A stretch of 39,748 nt of DNA from Prolixibacteraceae bacterium (GCA_003516705.1 DPCJ01000188.1:1-39748), one strand, 5' to 3'; positions 7,926-17,634 are shown, counted from the stretch's first letter. Made by a program: numbers and translations. Notes: a model not told the origin generated them from the letters alone.

Positions 7926-8531
7926 ATGGGACCATTAGTTGTTTACGAAATAATATCTGAGAATGTCAACCTGTTTTTGGCGTTCATCATCGGAATCGGA
8001 TTTGGATTTGTTCTCGAATCGAATGGATTTTCATCAAGCCGCAGGTTGGCCGGTATGTTTTACGGATATGACACCACCGTTCTGAAAGTGTTTTTCACCG
8101 CAGCCATTGTTGGCTCGGTTGGGCTTTTATTCCTCGGCCTTTTCAAATGGATTGATTTAAGTTCAATCTACATTAACCCCACTTACCTGTGGTCAACTTT
8201 GGGTGGAGGAGTTGTGATGGGCGCTGGTTTTATTATGGGCGGTTACTGCCCGGGGACTTCGTTCTGTGCAGCTTCCATCGGGAAACTCGATGCACTGGCT
8301 TTTATCGGAGGTATGTTTATTGGCATTCTTATTTTTACTGAAGGCTACCCGTTGTGGGAAGGATTTTACAACGCCAAATTTATGGGGTCGCCTGTAATCA
8401 GCGAAATGCTGGGCGCTTCGCGGGGATTTTTAACCTTGCTCGTAATTTTGGTGGCTTTGGGTATGTTTTGGGTTGGCGAGTGGGCTGAAAAGAAATTTGC
8501 CCGCGATGACTACAAACTCAACCAAAAATAA
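7926..8531 (+). CDS. YeeE/YedE-family sulfur transporter, second half
   Basis: A 201-residue membrane protein with five hydrophobic segments. The family signature is MGGYCPGTSFCAAS, with Cys108 and Cys114 in the position of the sulfur-relay cysteine of TsuA-like transporters. It lacks the first repeat, which is supplied by the preceding gene. Likely role: transfer of thiosulfate, sulfide-derived sulfur or polysulfide across the inner membrane together with its partner. It follows the partner by 29 bases and precedes the rhodanese-like gene. Confidence 0.88.
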   Translation: MGPLVVYEIISENVNLFLAFIIGIGFGFVLESNGFSSSRRLAGMFYGYDTTVLKVFFTAAIVGSVGLLFLGLFKWIDLSSIYINPTYLWSTLGGGVVMGAGFIMGGYCPGTSFCAASIGKLDALAFIGGMFIGILIFTEGYPLWEGFYNAKFMGSPVISEMLGASRGFLTLLVILVALGMFWVGEWAEKKFARDDYKLNQK

Positions 8532-8569
8532 AACTTAAACAGATTTGCAATTATTTCATAAATGGTTTT

Positions 8570-8600
8570 AAACTTCGGACTTCGGGCTTCCGACTTCCGG
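8570..8600. repeat. Short degenerate 7-base repeat (ACTTCGG/GCTTCCG units)
   Basis: Four imperfect heptamers (ACTTCGG, ACTTCGG, GCTTCCG, ACTTCCG) stand just upstream of the rhodanese-like gene. The unit is GC-richer than, but of the same RSTTYNN pattern as, the array at 7287-7374. Confidence 0.6.
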
Positions 8601-8614
8601 CAAATTCTTAAAAT

Positions 8615-9241
8615 ATGAAAGCACGAATGATATTGGCAACAGCATTAGTTCCACTGGGACTTATAATTGCCGCAGTTCCCGAAAACACCACCAAACCGTA
8701 TAAATTAACGGCTGAGCAACTGCTCGAAGAAGTAAAAAGCGGCACGCAGTTTATGCAACCCGACGAAATTGCAGACATGGTAATTGCCAAAGACCCGACG
8801 CTGCAACTAATTGATGTTCGCGCTGTCGACGAATTTGAAAAATTCAGTTTGCCCGGCGCTATCAATATTCCGCTGGTTGATATTTTAAGTCCGGAATGGG
8901 AAGAAACCATTAATCAGGATGTAAAAATAAATGTGTTTTATTCGAACAGTTCAACCGATGCCAACGAAGCATGGATGATTACACGCCAATTGGGTTACCA
9001 GAACAATTACGTTTTGCAGGGTGGCGTGAATTACTGGGCCGAAACCATTATGAATCCACAGGTTCCGCCAAGCACCAGCCCCAACGAGGAAATGGCCAAA
9101 TACGATTTACGCAAAGGCGCCGGCATGGCTCTGGGCGGAGCTGCCGAAACCACTCAACCTTCAGCCTCAGCCGCCGGCGGAGGTACAAAACCACCCATTC
9201 AGAAAAAAGAAAAAAAGAAAAAAGTACAGGGAGGTTGTTAA
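8615..9241 (+). CDS. Exported rhodanese-like protein without active-site Cys, with a C-terminal Cys tail
   Basis: A 208-residue protein with an N-terminal hydrophobic signal or anchor (residues 4-21) and one rhodanese fold at about 45-148 (LIDVRAVDEFEKFSLPGAINIPL, then YVLQGGVNYWAE). In active rhodaneses a cysteine opens the loop after the central strand; here that place reads FYSNSSTDANEAW (108-120) with no cysteine. A flexible Ala/Gly/Pro then Lys-rich tail follows and ends in VQGGC, so the single cysteine of the whole protein is the last residue. Inference: the tail cysteine may accept or carry sulfane sulfur in the periplasm for the adjacent reductase and transporters. Alternatively the fold is only a binding domain. 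It is the last gene of the module. Confidence 0.88.
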   Translation: MKARMILATALVPLGLIIAAVPENTTKPYKLTAEQLLEEVKSGTQFMQPDEIADMVIAKDPTLQLIDVRAVDEFEKFSLPGAINIPLVDILSPEWEETINQDVKINVFYSNSSTDANEAWMITRQLGYQNNYVLQGGVNYWAETIMNPQVPPSTSPNEEMAKYDLRKGAGMALGGAAETTQPSASAAGGGTKPPIQKKEKKKKVQGGC

Positions 9242-9265
9242 AAAACCAAAACCTATTATACAGAA

Positions 9266-9299
9266 AAAATGCCCGGAGTTACCGGGCATTTTCTTTTAT
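9266..9299. terminator. Bidirectional terminator between sulfur module and AraC gene
   Basis: AAAATGCCCGG (9266-9276) and CCGGGCATTTT (9282-9292) form an 11-base perfect stem with a five-base loop. It is followed by T-rich sequence on the plus strand and preceded by A-rich sequence, giving a T run on the minus strand. It lies between two convergent genes. Confidence 0.9.
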
Positions 9300-9320
9300 C
9301 GTAATAAAATACAGCGTTTT

Positions 9321-10184
9321 CTATTGCCTTGTTTTAATATAATGGCTGGGCGTAATGCCCTTTATTTTTTTAAACTGTTCATTAAAATTCGAAATATTAT
9401 TAAAACCGCTGGCAATCCCAACTCCCGAAATATTCATTTTGCCTTCGCTTAATAATTTACAGGCATGCCCCACCCTGATTTCGTTTAAAACTGTGTGAAA
9501 CGACTTTTTGGTGCGCTTTTTAAAGTATCGGCAAAACGAGGTCGGTGTCATTCCTACCATCGAAGAAACCGTTTCAAGTTTAATATTTGTCTGGAAGTTG
9601 TCAATCATAAAACGGTGGGCTTTATCGAACCTGTCGAAATCAGCTGACTTCATTATTTTTGAATAACCCGTGCTCGCCAGCATCTGCCGCTCCTCTGTTT
9701 TCGACATAAAATCAAGCATTTTTATGAGTTGCAGCAATTTATCGATTCCGGAAGCCTTTACCATTTCTTTCATCATCATTTCAAGGTTTTCTCTTGCCGA
9801 ACCAAAAAATTTGATACCATACTGTGATTCGAAAAGCAGTTGGTTAATCGCTTTCATTTCGGGTAAAACGGCCAGTGGACCTTTTAAAACCGCATCATGA
9901 AAATGCACCACCTGAACGTGCGCTGTCAGTCCGGGAATGTTCTCCCTGTAAACCGAATCGCTTTTCCACACATGCGGCAAATTGGGACCAATTAACCCAA
10001 TGTCGCCTTCTGCAAATGCCTCAGAATGGTCGCCTACAAAACGGGTTCCGCTGCCCTTTTCCATGTACATTATTTCAGTTTCGGGGTGAAAATGAAATGG
10101 AATATCGAGATACGGACAATCGGTATTGAGGATATTGATTACGTAAGTTGAATCAGTTGAGAGTTTCTCGTAGAATTCATCCAT
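9321..10184 (-). CDS. AraC-family transcriptional regulator with cupin sensor domain
   Basis: A 287-residue protein. The N-terminal part (about 20-110, with HFHPETEIMYMEKGSGTRFVGD) is a cupin-like sugar-sensing domain. The C-terminal hundred residues hold two helix-turn-helix motifs, ending in the AraC signature GFNNISNFNEQFKKIKGITPSHY. It is transcribed away from the secreted glycosidase operon across a 180-base gap. This is the usual layout of a local carbohydrate regulator, so control of the downstream hydrolases is a reasonable inference. Confidence 0.92.
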   Translation of the reverse strand: MDEFYEKLSTDSTYVINILNTDCPYLDIPFHFHPETEIMYMEKGSGTRFVGDHSEAFAEGDIGLIGPNLPHVWKSDSVYRENIPGLTAHVQVVHFHDAVLKGPLAVLPEMKAINQLLFESQYGIKFFGSARENLEMMMKEMVKASGIDKLLQLIKMLDFMSKTEERQMLASTGYSKIMKSADFDRFDKAHRFMIDNFQTNIKLETVSSMVGMTPTSFCRYFKKRTKKSFHTVLNEIRVGHACKLLSEGKMNISGVGIASGFNNISNFNEQFKKIKGITPSHYIKTRQ

Positions 10185-10364
10185 TATTCTATCTCAATTA
10201 AAATTAATTTTTTAAAAATAAGATAAATAACCATTAACATCAGAAAATGTGACGAAATAAATACGTTCTTTCTGTATCTATTTTTACATTGGAAAATTAT
10301 GTCATAGTTGTTTGAAAATTGAAATTGAAAACCAATAAATACTAACTAATATAAAATCTGAATA

Positions 10365-12692
10365 ATGATGAAACTGCTAACAATAACAACCTTTTGCTGC
10401 TTTTTTGCCTGCTTCTCTTTCTTCACAAAAGCGCAAACAGCAAGTCCGTATTTGGTGGGTACCAATCTTTGGTACACCAATCCGAGTGCAACCGTTTGGA
10501 ATTTAACCAAACAGTGTGGCGTTCAAACCATCAGAATCGGCGGGGCTGAATATGATAAAAACATGCCTGCCAACGCTACTATTTTAAACTGGGTGAAGCA
10601 GATTCAGGCCATCGGAGCCGAGCCAGTTGTGCAGGTTTCACAGTATAAATCAGCAACTGCGGCAGCTGATTTGGTGAAATATCTGAATGTCACCAACAAA
10701 GGTGTAATTAAACCGGTAAAATTCTGGAACATCGGAAACGAACCCTGGTTACAGGCCAACAGACCTTCGACTTCCACTTTTGCAGCAAAAGTGGAAGCCT
10801 ATTTTAAACCCATTGCATCAGCCATGAAATCAGCCGATTCGACCATCCTCATTTTTGGTCCTGATGAATGCGATTACATGGATTATTACAACGACCTTTT
10901 TGGTGGAAAAAACGATATCACAGGAAAAATTCCGGGACACACCTATTATTACTGCGATGGGCTTTCGTGGCACCGATACCCGCAAGGCAACGGAGACCCG
11001 GCTACTGAAGGCGCCAACGACATGTATCAGCGCATTGTAAAGGCAAAAACAAAAGTTGACTTTGTAAATACCAAACACAACCGAACCGGGAAAGACGCGC
11101 TGCAATGGGGAATTGGCGAATACAACTCGAAAGGTGGACCAGAAGTGCATACCTGGGGCAACGGCCAGATGTTTGGTGCTGTGCTGGGGTGGTGTATTCA
11201 ATACGAAGCTGCTTATGCCACCAGTTGGAGTATGTTCGAGAGTGGCGGAAATCGCACAGGAACCGATTTCAGTTATATTGACGGGAACATGAAACCCAGA
11301 GCTTCATACCACCACATGGAATTTTTTGCTAAATACTTCAAAGGGAATTATGCAAAAGCCACTTCAACCGATAATAATTTGCTGGTTTTTGGCAACAAAA
11401 CCGAGAACCAGGTCAGTGTGATAATCATGAACCGTGGTTATGGTTATCCCAAAGAATATACACTCCACCTGAATGATACTGCCACTTCAGGAGCTGTAGT
11501 AAAAATAAAAGTTGATGCCGGCAAACCAGCCTCTTACAGCGATATGATTGGCGAACGCACCACGCATGTTTTCATTTTCAGGGGCGATTCGATTATTAAA
11601 ATCAACTACACAAGCTCCGATTTTGATAAACAAATTGCACCAACAATTTCGACAGTTACAGTTGCAACGCAATTACCGCTTTCGCCAACCGGATTTAATG
11701 CAACCTCTGATTCTTACAACAAAACAAGTCTGAACTGGACAGATGATTCGGACAACCAACTCGGTTTTATTGTTGAACGCGAAATAAACGGCGTTTTTAA
11801 AGTTATTGCAATGACTCCCGCCAATGTAAAAACCTACAACGACACAGGTTTAACACCCGAAACTGAGTATCGTTACCGGGTGGTGGCCTACAACTCTTTG
11901 GGAAAGTCAGCATATTCTGCTATTGATTCTGTAACAACACTTGAAACACCGGCAGCAAAAGCCTTTAAAGGACCACACTACATTCCCGGAAAAATTGAAG
12001 CCGAAGATTTCAATGACAATGAAGAGGGAATAGGGTTTCATGATACAGACACTGAAAATAAAGGCGGACAGTATCGTACAACCGGCGTTGACATTGAAAA
12101 ATCGACCGATAGCGGGTTAGGATATAATATTGCATATGTTGCAAGTGGAGAATGGTTGACCTACCTCATCGATTCGGTTACACCCGGTTTTTACGATATT
12201 GCTGTGCGCACAGCGAGCAATGTTACTGGGACAAAAAGAATCGACGTTTTTATCGACAATGTAAAGGTGGGGCAGGTGGTTCCGAACAACACCGGCGGCT
12301 GGCAAAAATGGGAAACACTATACATTAAAAACATTGAAATTAAAGACGCCAAACCCAAATTGCTAAAACTTAATCTTACGGGTATCGACTATAACATTAA
12401 CTGGATTGAAATTGGCGCCGGATTAAGCACTTCTGTGAATACCAATAAATTGTCACCATCCGTGAAAATCTATTATGATGCAGGCAGCCGGCAAATTCAT
12501 GTAAAATCAAACAACAATATGAACAAGGCGACTATAATGATATTCAATACTTTGGGGCAATTGTACTACAACAAAAGCTTCAATAACTTTACCAAATCCG
12601 AAATAGAAACTTCAAACTGGCCTACTGGCATTTGTCTTGTATCTGTAACAAGTAATAATGAACGCCATACCTGTAAACTGAATATCAATTAA
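10365..12692 (+). CDS. Secreted clan GH-A-like glycoside hydrolase with Fn3, CBM6 and T9SS sorting domains
   Basis: A 775-residue exported protein. It has a signal peptide (residues 1-24, ending TKAQ) and a TIM-barrel-like catalytic region to about 430. WNIGNEPW supplies the likely acid/base Glu126 and WGIGEYNSK the likely nucleophile Glu252. A fibronectin type III domain follows (about 440-525), then a CBM6-type module (about 540-685: KIEAEDF, GEWLTYLIDS, GWQKWETLYIKNI) and a type IX secretion C-terminal domain (about 695-775). The exact GH family was not recognised; the Glu pair fits clan GH-A families acting on beta-linked or arabinose-containing polysaccharides. It is followed after one base by a broken GH3 gene and is divergent from an AraC regulator. 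Confidence 0.85.
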   Translation: MMKLLTITTFCCFFACFSFFTKAQTASPYLVGTNLWYTNPSATVWNLTKQCGVQTIRIGGAEYDKNMPANATILNWVKQIQAIGAEPVVQVSQYKSATAAADLVKYLNVTNKGVIKPVKFWNIGNEPWLQANRPSTSTFAAKVEAYFKPIASAMKSADSTILIFGPDECDYMDYYNDLFGGKNDITGKIPGHTYYYCDGLSWHRYPQGNGDPATEGANDMYQRIVKAKTKVDFVNTKHNRTGKDALQWGIGEYNSKGGPEVHTWGNGQMFGAVLGWCIQYEAAYATSWSMFESGGNRTGTDFSYIDGNMKPRASYHHMEFFAKYFKGNYAKATSTDNNLLVFGNKTENQVSVIIMNRGYGYPKEYTLHLNDTATSGAVVKIKVDAGKPASYSDMIGERTTHVFIFRGDSIIKINYTSSDFDKQIAPTISTVTVATQLPLSPTGFNATSDSYNKTSLNWTDDSDNQLGFIVEREINGVFKVIAMTPANVKTYNDTGLTPETEYRYRVVAYNSLGKSAYSAIDSVTTLETPAAKAFKGPHYIPGKIEAEDFNDNEEGIGFHDTDTENKGGQYRTTGVDIEKSTDSGLGYNIAYVASGEWLTYLIDSVTPGFYDIAVRTASNVTGTKRIDVFIDNVKVGQVVPNNTGGWQKWETLYIKNIEIKDAKPKLLKLNLTGIDYNINWIEIGAGLSTSVNTNKLSPSVKIYYDAGSRQIHVKSNNNMNKATIMIFNTLGQLYYNKSFNNFTKSEIETSNWPTGICLVSVTSNNERHTCKLNIN

Positions 12693-12693
12693 G

Positions 12694-15208
12694 ATGAAAA
12701 CCAGATGTTATATTTCATTCTTTTTCCTACTGGTATCGGGCCTTTCATTTTTCCGATGTACTTCAATTCAGCAAGCTGAAACCCAAAATCCACTGGAGCA
12801 GCGACTTGATAGTTTGCTTAGTAAAATGAGTTTGCAGGAAAAAATCGAACAATTGTATTACAATACCGATGGAAACGAACAGTTGGGAATTCCGCAATTC
12901 AAAGGCAGCGACGGTCCGCATGGAATTGGAAATGGCGCTCCGGGATTTTCATCATTTCCGGTAACCATTGCCATGGCTGCTACCTGGGACCCCGAACTGA
13001 TAACCCGTGTGGGACGTGCAATTGCTTTGGAACAGGCGTCGCGGGGAAGAGACAGAATTGCAGGACCAACACTCGATTTACTCATCGACCCGCGCATTGG
13101 CCGCGCACCGGAAACCATTGGCGAAGACCCGTTTTTGGGTGGCCGGATTTCGGAAGCATTCGTACTGGGTCAAAACACGACCTCAGTTTTCGGTTCTGTA
13201 AAACATTACAATTTAAACACCTACGAAATTAACCGAAGGACAACAATTATCTGAGTGATGAACGGAGTCTTGTCGAATTCTGGGGCTACCACTGGAAAAG
13301 AACGGTTCAGGTTGGTGGCGCCATGTCGGTGATGTGTGCCTACAACTGGGTAAACGGAGATAAGTGTGCTGAGAATACATTCCTAATTAAAAGCCTGTTG
13401 CGCGAGCACTGGGGTTTTAACTTTTACACGATGAGTGATTGGGGTGGATTTGGCGATACCGGAAAAGCGCTCAATTCGGAACTGGATTTTTGTGAAGGCA
13501 ACGACCTGTACATCAAGGAACTGCCAGTGGGAGTTGCCAGTGGTAAGTTCGACAGCACTTTGGTGGAACGGGCAACAAGAAATGTGCTTCGTACAAAAAT
13601 TATTTCGGGGATGATTGACGGAGTTCCTGTGATTCCCAAAACTGTCATCGATAGCAAAGAACACCGCGAACTGGTTTACGAATGTGGGTTGAAAGGCCTG
13701 GTACTGCTAAAAAACAGCGAAAACATTTTGCCGCTTGACAAAGAAAAACTGAAGTCGGTTGCAGTGATTGGTCCAAATGCAGCAGTGCTTCCGCTCGACG
13801 GAAACAGCAGTTCGAAAGTACTGCCCTCCTATCGGATTCCGGTTGAAAAAGCTTTTCGCTCAATTTTGGGTGATGAGCGTGTAAAATATGCCAAAGGCTG
13901 CAACATTAACGACACAGATAAAAACAATTTGCTTCAGCCATCGAAACGGCAAAACTTGCTGAATATGTGGTTTTTTTTGCCGGATTGGACAGCACAGTGG
14001 AAGGAGAAGGTTGGTTTCTGGATAAGGAAGCCGATGAAAAAGGTGGCGGGGCAGTTGCCCGTCCCGACCGGCCATCGCAAACTGTTTTGTTGCCAGGAAT
14101 GCAAAACGAGTTGATAAATGAAATTGCAAAGGTAAATCCGAATATCATTTTGGTGGTAATTTCGGGCGGAACCTGCAGCGTTACTCCGGTTATAAACAAT
14201 GTAAAAGGTTTACTTTATGCATTTTATCCGAGGCAGGAAGGTGGTTGTGCCATTGTCGATGTGCTGTTTGGAAACTACAATCCTTCGGGAAAATTACCCG
14301 CAACAATTCCAAAAGACGATAGTCAGATTATTCCTATCAGCCCCGATTTCAGGAATATGGTGAGTCGGGGTGTTGGTTACCGCTGGTTCGATTCGCAGCA
14401 TCTGACTCCTGAATTTGCCTTTGGTTTCGGATTGAGTTACACCACTTTTGAATACAGCAATATCAGGATTAACAATACAAATGCAAAAGTTGGCGATTTT
14501 ATTGAAGTTTCCTTCGACCTGAAAAACTCTGGAAATGTGTTCGGGGAAGAAGTGGCTCAACTTTATCTTTCAACAGGCAAGATTATTCCTGAACTTCAGA
14601 TGCCGTTAAAACAACTGCGCGCTTTCGAAAAAACCGGACTGAATCCGGGTGAATCCAAAACCATCATTTTAACGCTTTCGCCTGAAGAGTTTTATATCTA
14701 CAATGAAACAACCAAATCGTACCAGGTTCCCGAGGGCGAATTTATTGTTCAGGTTGGCGGTTCGTCAGATAATCTGCCTCTTAAAACGGGATTTACTTTA
14801 AGCAAAGCAGAAGTAAAACCAGACCTTTCGGTAAGAAATATCCGCACCATTCCGACATTTCCAAAAGCAGGCGACGAAGTAGTTTTTATGGCTTCACTCA
14901 TCAACAACGGAACTGCAGCCACAAGCAAAGGAGATTCGCATATCATCCGTTTTTATGTTGACGGGAAGGAAGTGGCAAACTACCATTCGGAATTAATCGC
15001 AATCCCGGTTGGCGGAATGGAACTCTCATGTGCACAGGGATTGAAAGGCATCAATTGGAAGGCAGCCGATGGAGTTTTTAAGATTTCAGCAAAAATAGAA
15101 ATAGCTGAAAACAAAGATTTGAATGTGCAAAACAACATCTGCGAAGCTGAATTGCAAATTCCAAACGGGAAAGTTGTTCCTGCTGAAATTGTTCGGATAA
15201 TAAAATAG
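12694..15208 (+). pseudogene. GH3 beta-glucosidase-like gene broken by two frameshifts
   Basis: Three reading frames together make one complete GH3 enzyme of about 838 codons. The first piece (12694-13254) covers the hydrophobic N-terminal signal and the start of the (beta/alpha)8 domain, through DGPHGIG, GEDPFLGGR and VKHY. The second (about 13242 to 13925; first ATG 13323) carries MCAYN and the nucleophile Asp of TMSDWGG (13437-13439). The third (from about 13922; first ATG 13967) holds the second GH3 domain, PSGKLPATIP, the Fn3-like domain and a CARDB-like C-terminus. Each junction, near 13237-13245 and in the A run at 13920-13924, is repaired by adding one base. Each break thus looks like a single-base deletion or a sequencing error. 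It would release glucose-type residues from products of the upstream hydrolase. Confidence 0.88.
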
Positions 15209-15310
15209 AACATAGAACCTGATTAACATTGATTTTTTCTAATTTTACTGTGTGCTGCTACCGGAATTATTCAGGCAAAAACAGTTTTATCATCTATCTA
15301 TAACCACAAT

Positions 15311-17380
15311 ATGATACAACTCAGCAATTGCAAATATTTTCGGATGAGATGGATAATTCTACTTATAATCCTTTTTAGTCATAATCTGCCCGTTTTTTCA
15401 CAGGAATGGATATGGCAAAATCCAATTCCTCAGGGCAATCGTTTGAAATCGGTTTTTCCCGTCAATAGCGATATTGTATTTGCCGTTGGAGGTGGAGGAA
15501 CTATTATCAAAACAACTGACGGAGGAAGAAACTGGAAAATTATGGAAAGTTGTACAAATGCTAACTTAACAGCGATCAACTTTGCCAATCCTGCCACAGC
15601 TTATTGTGTTGGTGTTAACTGTACTATACTTAAAACAACTGATGAGGGCGAAAATTGGATTGCGCAGCAAATCGGAACGACCCGTAGTTTAAATGGGGTG
15701 TGCGCTTCCAGCAGTGATACTTGTTATGCAGTTGGTAGTTCAGGAATCATTTTAAAAACAACCGATGGTGGAAAAAATTGGACAAATCAGCAAGTTACTT
15801 CGGGAAATTCATTGTATGCGGTAACGTTTGCGAATGATTCTACGGGCTATGCAGTTGGCAACCAGGGAATTATTTTGAAAACGACTGACAGTGGATCTAG
15901 TTGGAAACTTCTTGAAAGTGGAACGCTCAACCAGTTACGTTCAATATTTGCCATTGATGCTGATACAGTTTATGCTGCCGGCGAATACGGGACAATTTTA
16001 AAAACCATTAACGGTGGAACTACTTGGGTAGGTGATACAAGTAAAACAGGTGGAAGACTGTTTTCAGTCAGTTTTATTAATGCAAAGGTTGGCTTTTCTG
16101 TTGGTGCAGGAGGAACAATTATAAAAACGACTGACTTCGGAGCAAGCTGGAATACAATTGAAACAGGAAGATTCAACTGGCTGGAATCAGTTTGTTTCTC
16201 TGAGAACGACACAGGTTATGCTGTTGGATATGACGGAACAATTGTTAAAACAACTGATGGTGGAACAACCTGGTCAAAACTATCAACCGGATTAAATAAC
16301 AGACTCTATTCAGTATATTTCTCTGATGAACAAAACGGTTTTGCTGTAGGATCGGGTTCTTCATTTCTGAAAACAACAAATGGAGGAACAAGCTGGACCA
16401 TTCAATCGTACGAATCAAATCTTGGAACTAATTATTTTTCAGTATTCTTCACGGATACTTCTGTCGGGTACATTGTTGGTGAATATGGAACAATTCTTAA
16501 ATCAACAGATGGAGGGATTAATTGGAAAGCTCTGATAAGTGGAACATGGTTGTGGCTGAACAGCGTTTATTTTACAGATAACGCAACCGGGTATGTTGCC
16601 GGCAAAGAAGGAACTATCATGAAAACCACCGACGCAGGCGTACATTGGAAGGTTCAGAAAAGCGGTACCACTAAGGCATTCAATTCAGTCTATTTTATCG
16701 ATTCAAACAATGGATTTGCAGTTGGTGATAGTGGAGTAATTGTAAAAACAACTAATGGAGGAACAAACTGGGAAATACAAAAAAGCGGAACCACAAGTAC
16801 CTTAAATTCCGTTTGTTTCACTGATGTCCAAATAGGCTATGCTGTTGGTTTTGGGTCAGAAATACTCAAAACGGTTGATGGCGGAATGAATTGGAAAGCA
16901 AGTTACGTTGAAGATATTGACTGGTTTTATTCAGTCTGCTTTTCTGATAGCCTCACAGGTTATGCAACAGGCAGTTCGGGAGCTATTTTAAAAACAACCG
17001 ATGGTGGTATCAATTGGATTGCCCACAAGAGCGGTACTTCCAATCATTTAAATTCAATATCTTTAACAAAAGAGAACAATGTTTTTGCTGTTGGAGATGC
17101 TGGTACCATTCTGAAACTGGCAAATAAAATTATAAATCCGACAGTTGAAATTTCCAAAAATGCAATTAAAATTTTCCCTAATCCGACTGACCAAATATTG
17201 AATCTACTTGGTATGGAAGAAAGTTGTGAGATGATTATTTTTGATTTGAATGGGAAAAAAGTACTTGAACAACATTTGTTTTCAAATCAAATTGACATAA
17301 GCCATTTAAAAAGTGGCATTTACTCCATTAAAATCCTGGGCAAAAGTGGAATTACAATACAGAAGATTGTGAAGCAATAA
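15311..17380 (+). CDS. Secreted YCF48-repeat (BNR-like) propeller protein with T9SS sorting domain
   Basis: A 689-residue protein. After a signal peptide (best read from MRWIILLIILFSHNLPVFSQ, whose ATG is at 15344; the first ATG is 15311) come about fourteen repeats of roughly 42 residues, each with the core GYAVGxxGTILKTTDGGxxW. The last one, ending ILKLANK, is degenerate. The pattern is that of Ycf48/BNR beta-propellers, which usually act as binding scaffolds or sialidase-like folds; no sialidase catalytic residues are evident. The C-terminal about 80 residues (IKIFPNPTDQILNL to QKIVKQ) are a type IX secretion sorting domain. It may be part of the polysaccharide-use locus upstream, but the role is unknown. 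Confidence 0.88.
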   Translation: MIQLSNCKYFRMRWIILLIILFSHNLPVFSQEWIWQNPIPQGNRLKSVFPVNSDIVFAVGGGGTIIKTTDGGRNWKIMESCTNANLTAINFANPATAYCVGVNCTILKTTDEGENWIAQQIGTTRSLNGVCASSSDTCYAVGSSGIILKTTDGGKNWTNQQVTSGNSLYAVTFANDSTGYAVGNQGIILKTTDSGSSWKLLESGTLNQLRSIFAIDADTVYAAGEYGTILKTINGGTTWVGDTSKTGGRLFSVSFINAKVGFSVGAGGTIIKTTDFGASWNTIETGRFNWLESVCFSENDTGYAVGYDGTIVKTTDGGTTWSKLSTGLNNRLYSVYFSDEQNGFAVGSGSSFLKTTNGGTSWTIQSYESNLGTNYFSVFFTDTSVGYIVGEYGTILKSTDGGINWKALISGTWLWLNSVYFTDNATGYVAGKEGTIMKTTDAGVHWKVQKSGTTKAFNSVYFIDSNNGFAVGDSGVIVKTTNGGTNWEIQKSGTTSTLNSVCFTDVQIGYAVGFGSEILKTVDGGMNWKASYVEDIDWFYSVCFSDSLTGYATGSSGAILKTTDGGINWIAHKSGTSNHLNSISLTKENNVFAVGDAGTILKLANKIINPTVEISKNAIKIFPNPTDQILNLLGMEESCEMIIFDLNGKKVLEQHLFSNQIDISHLKSGIYSIKILGKSGITIQKIVKQ

Positions 17381-17634
17381 GTTTTCAGAATTGCTCATTC
17401 AAAAAAAGATTAAAAATGATAGAATGTGATAACAGGTTGTTGAACCCTGCTTTTAAATCCAGGAATATCAAAATTGAATCAATTGTTTTTCAGAAATATT
17501 TATGGTTATAAGAAAAAAAGAACTTTCTCAAATACCTATATTGTTATTGATAACGGGATTCTTTTTTAATATGGTATCATAATCCGCACAACTTACACTA
17601 TTTTTAGCCCTTTAATTTAATAACTCAAAAATTT

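Noticed and set aside
13915..13930. Programmed -1 frameshift in the GH3 gene
   Set aside because: The local sequence T-AAA-AAC is not a proper slippery heptamer, and the first break near 13240 has no slippery sequence at all. Two breaks in one gene fit deletions or sequencing errors better.
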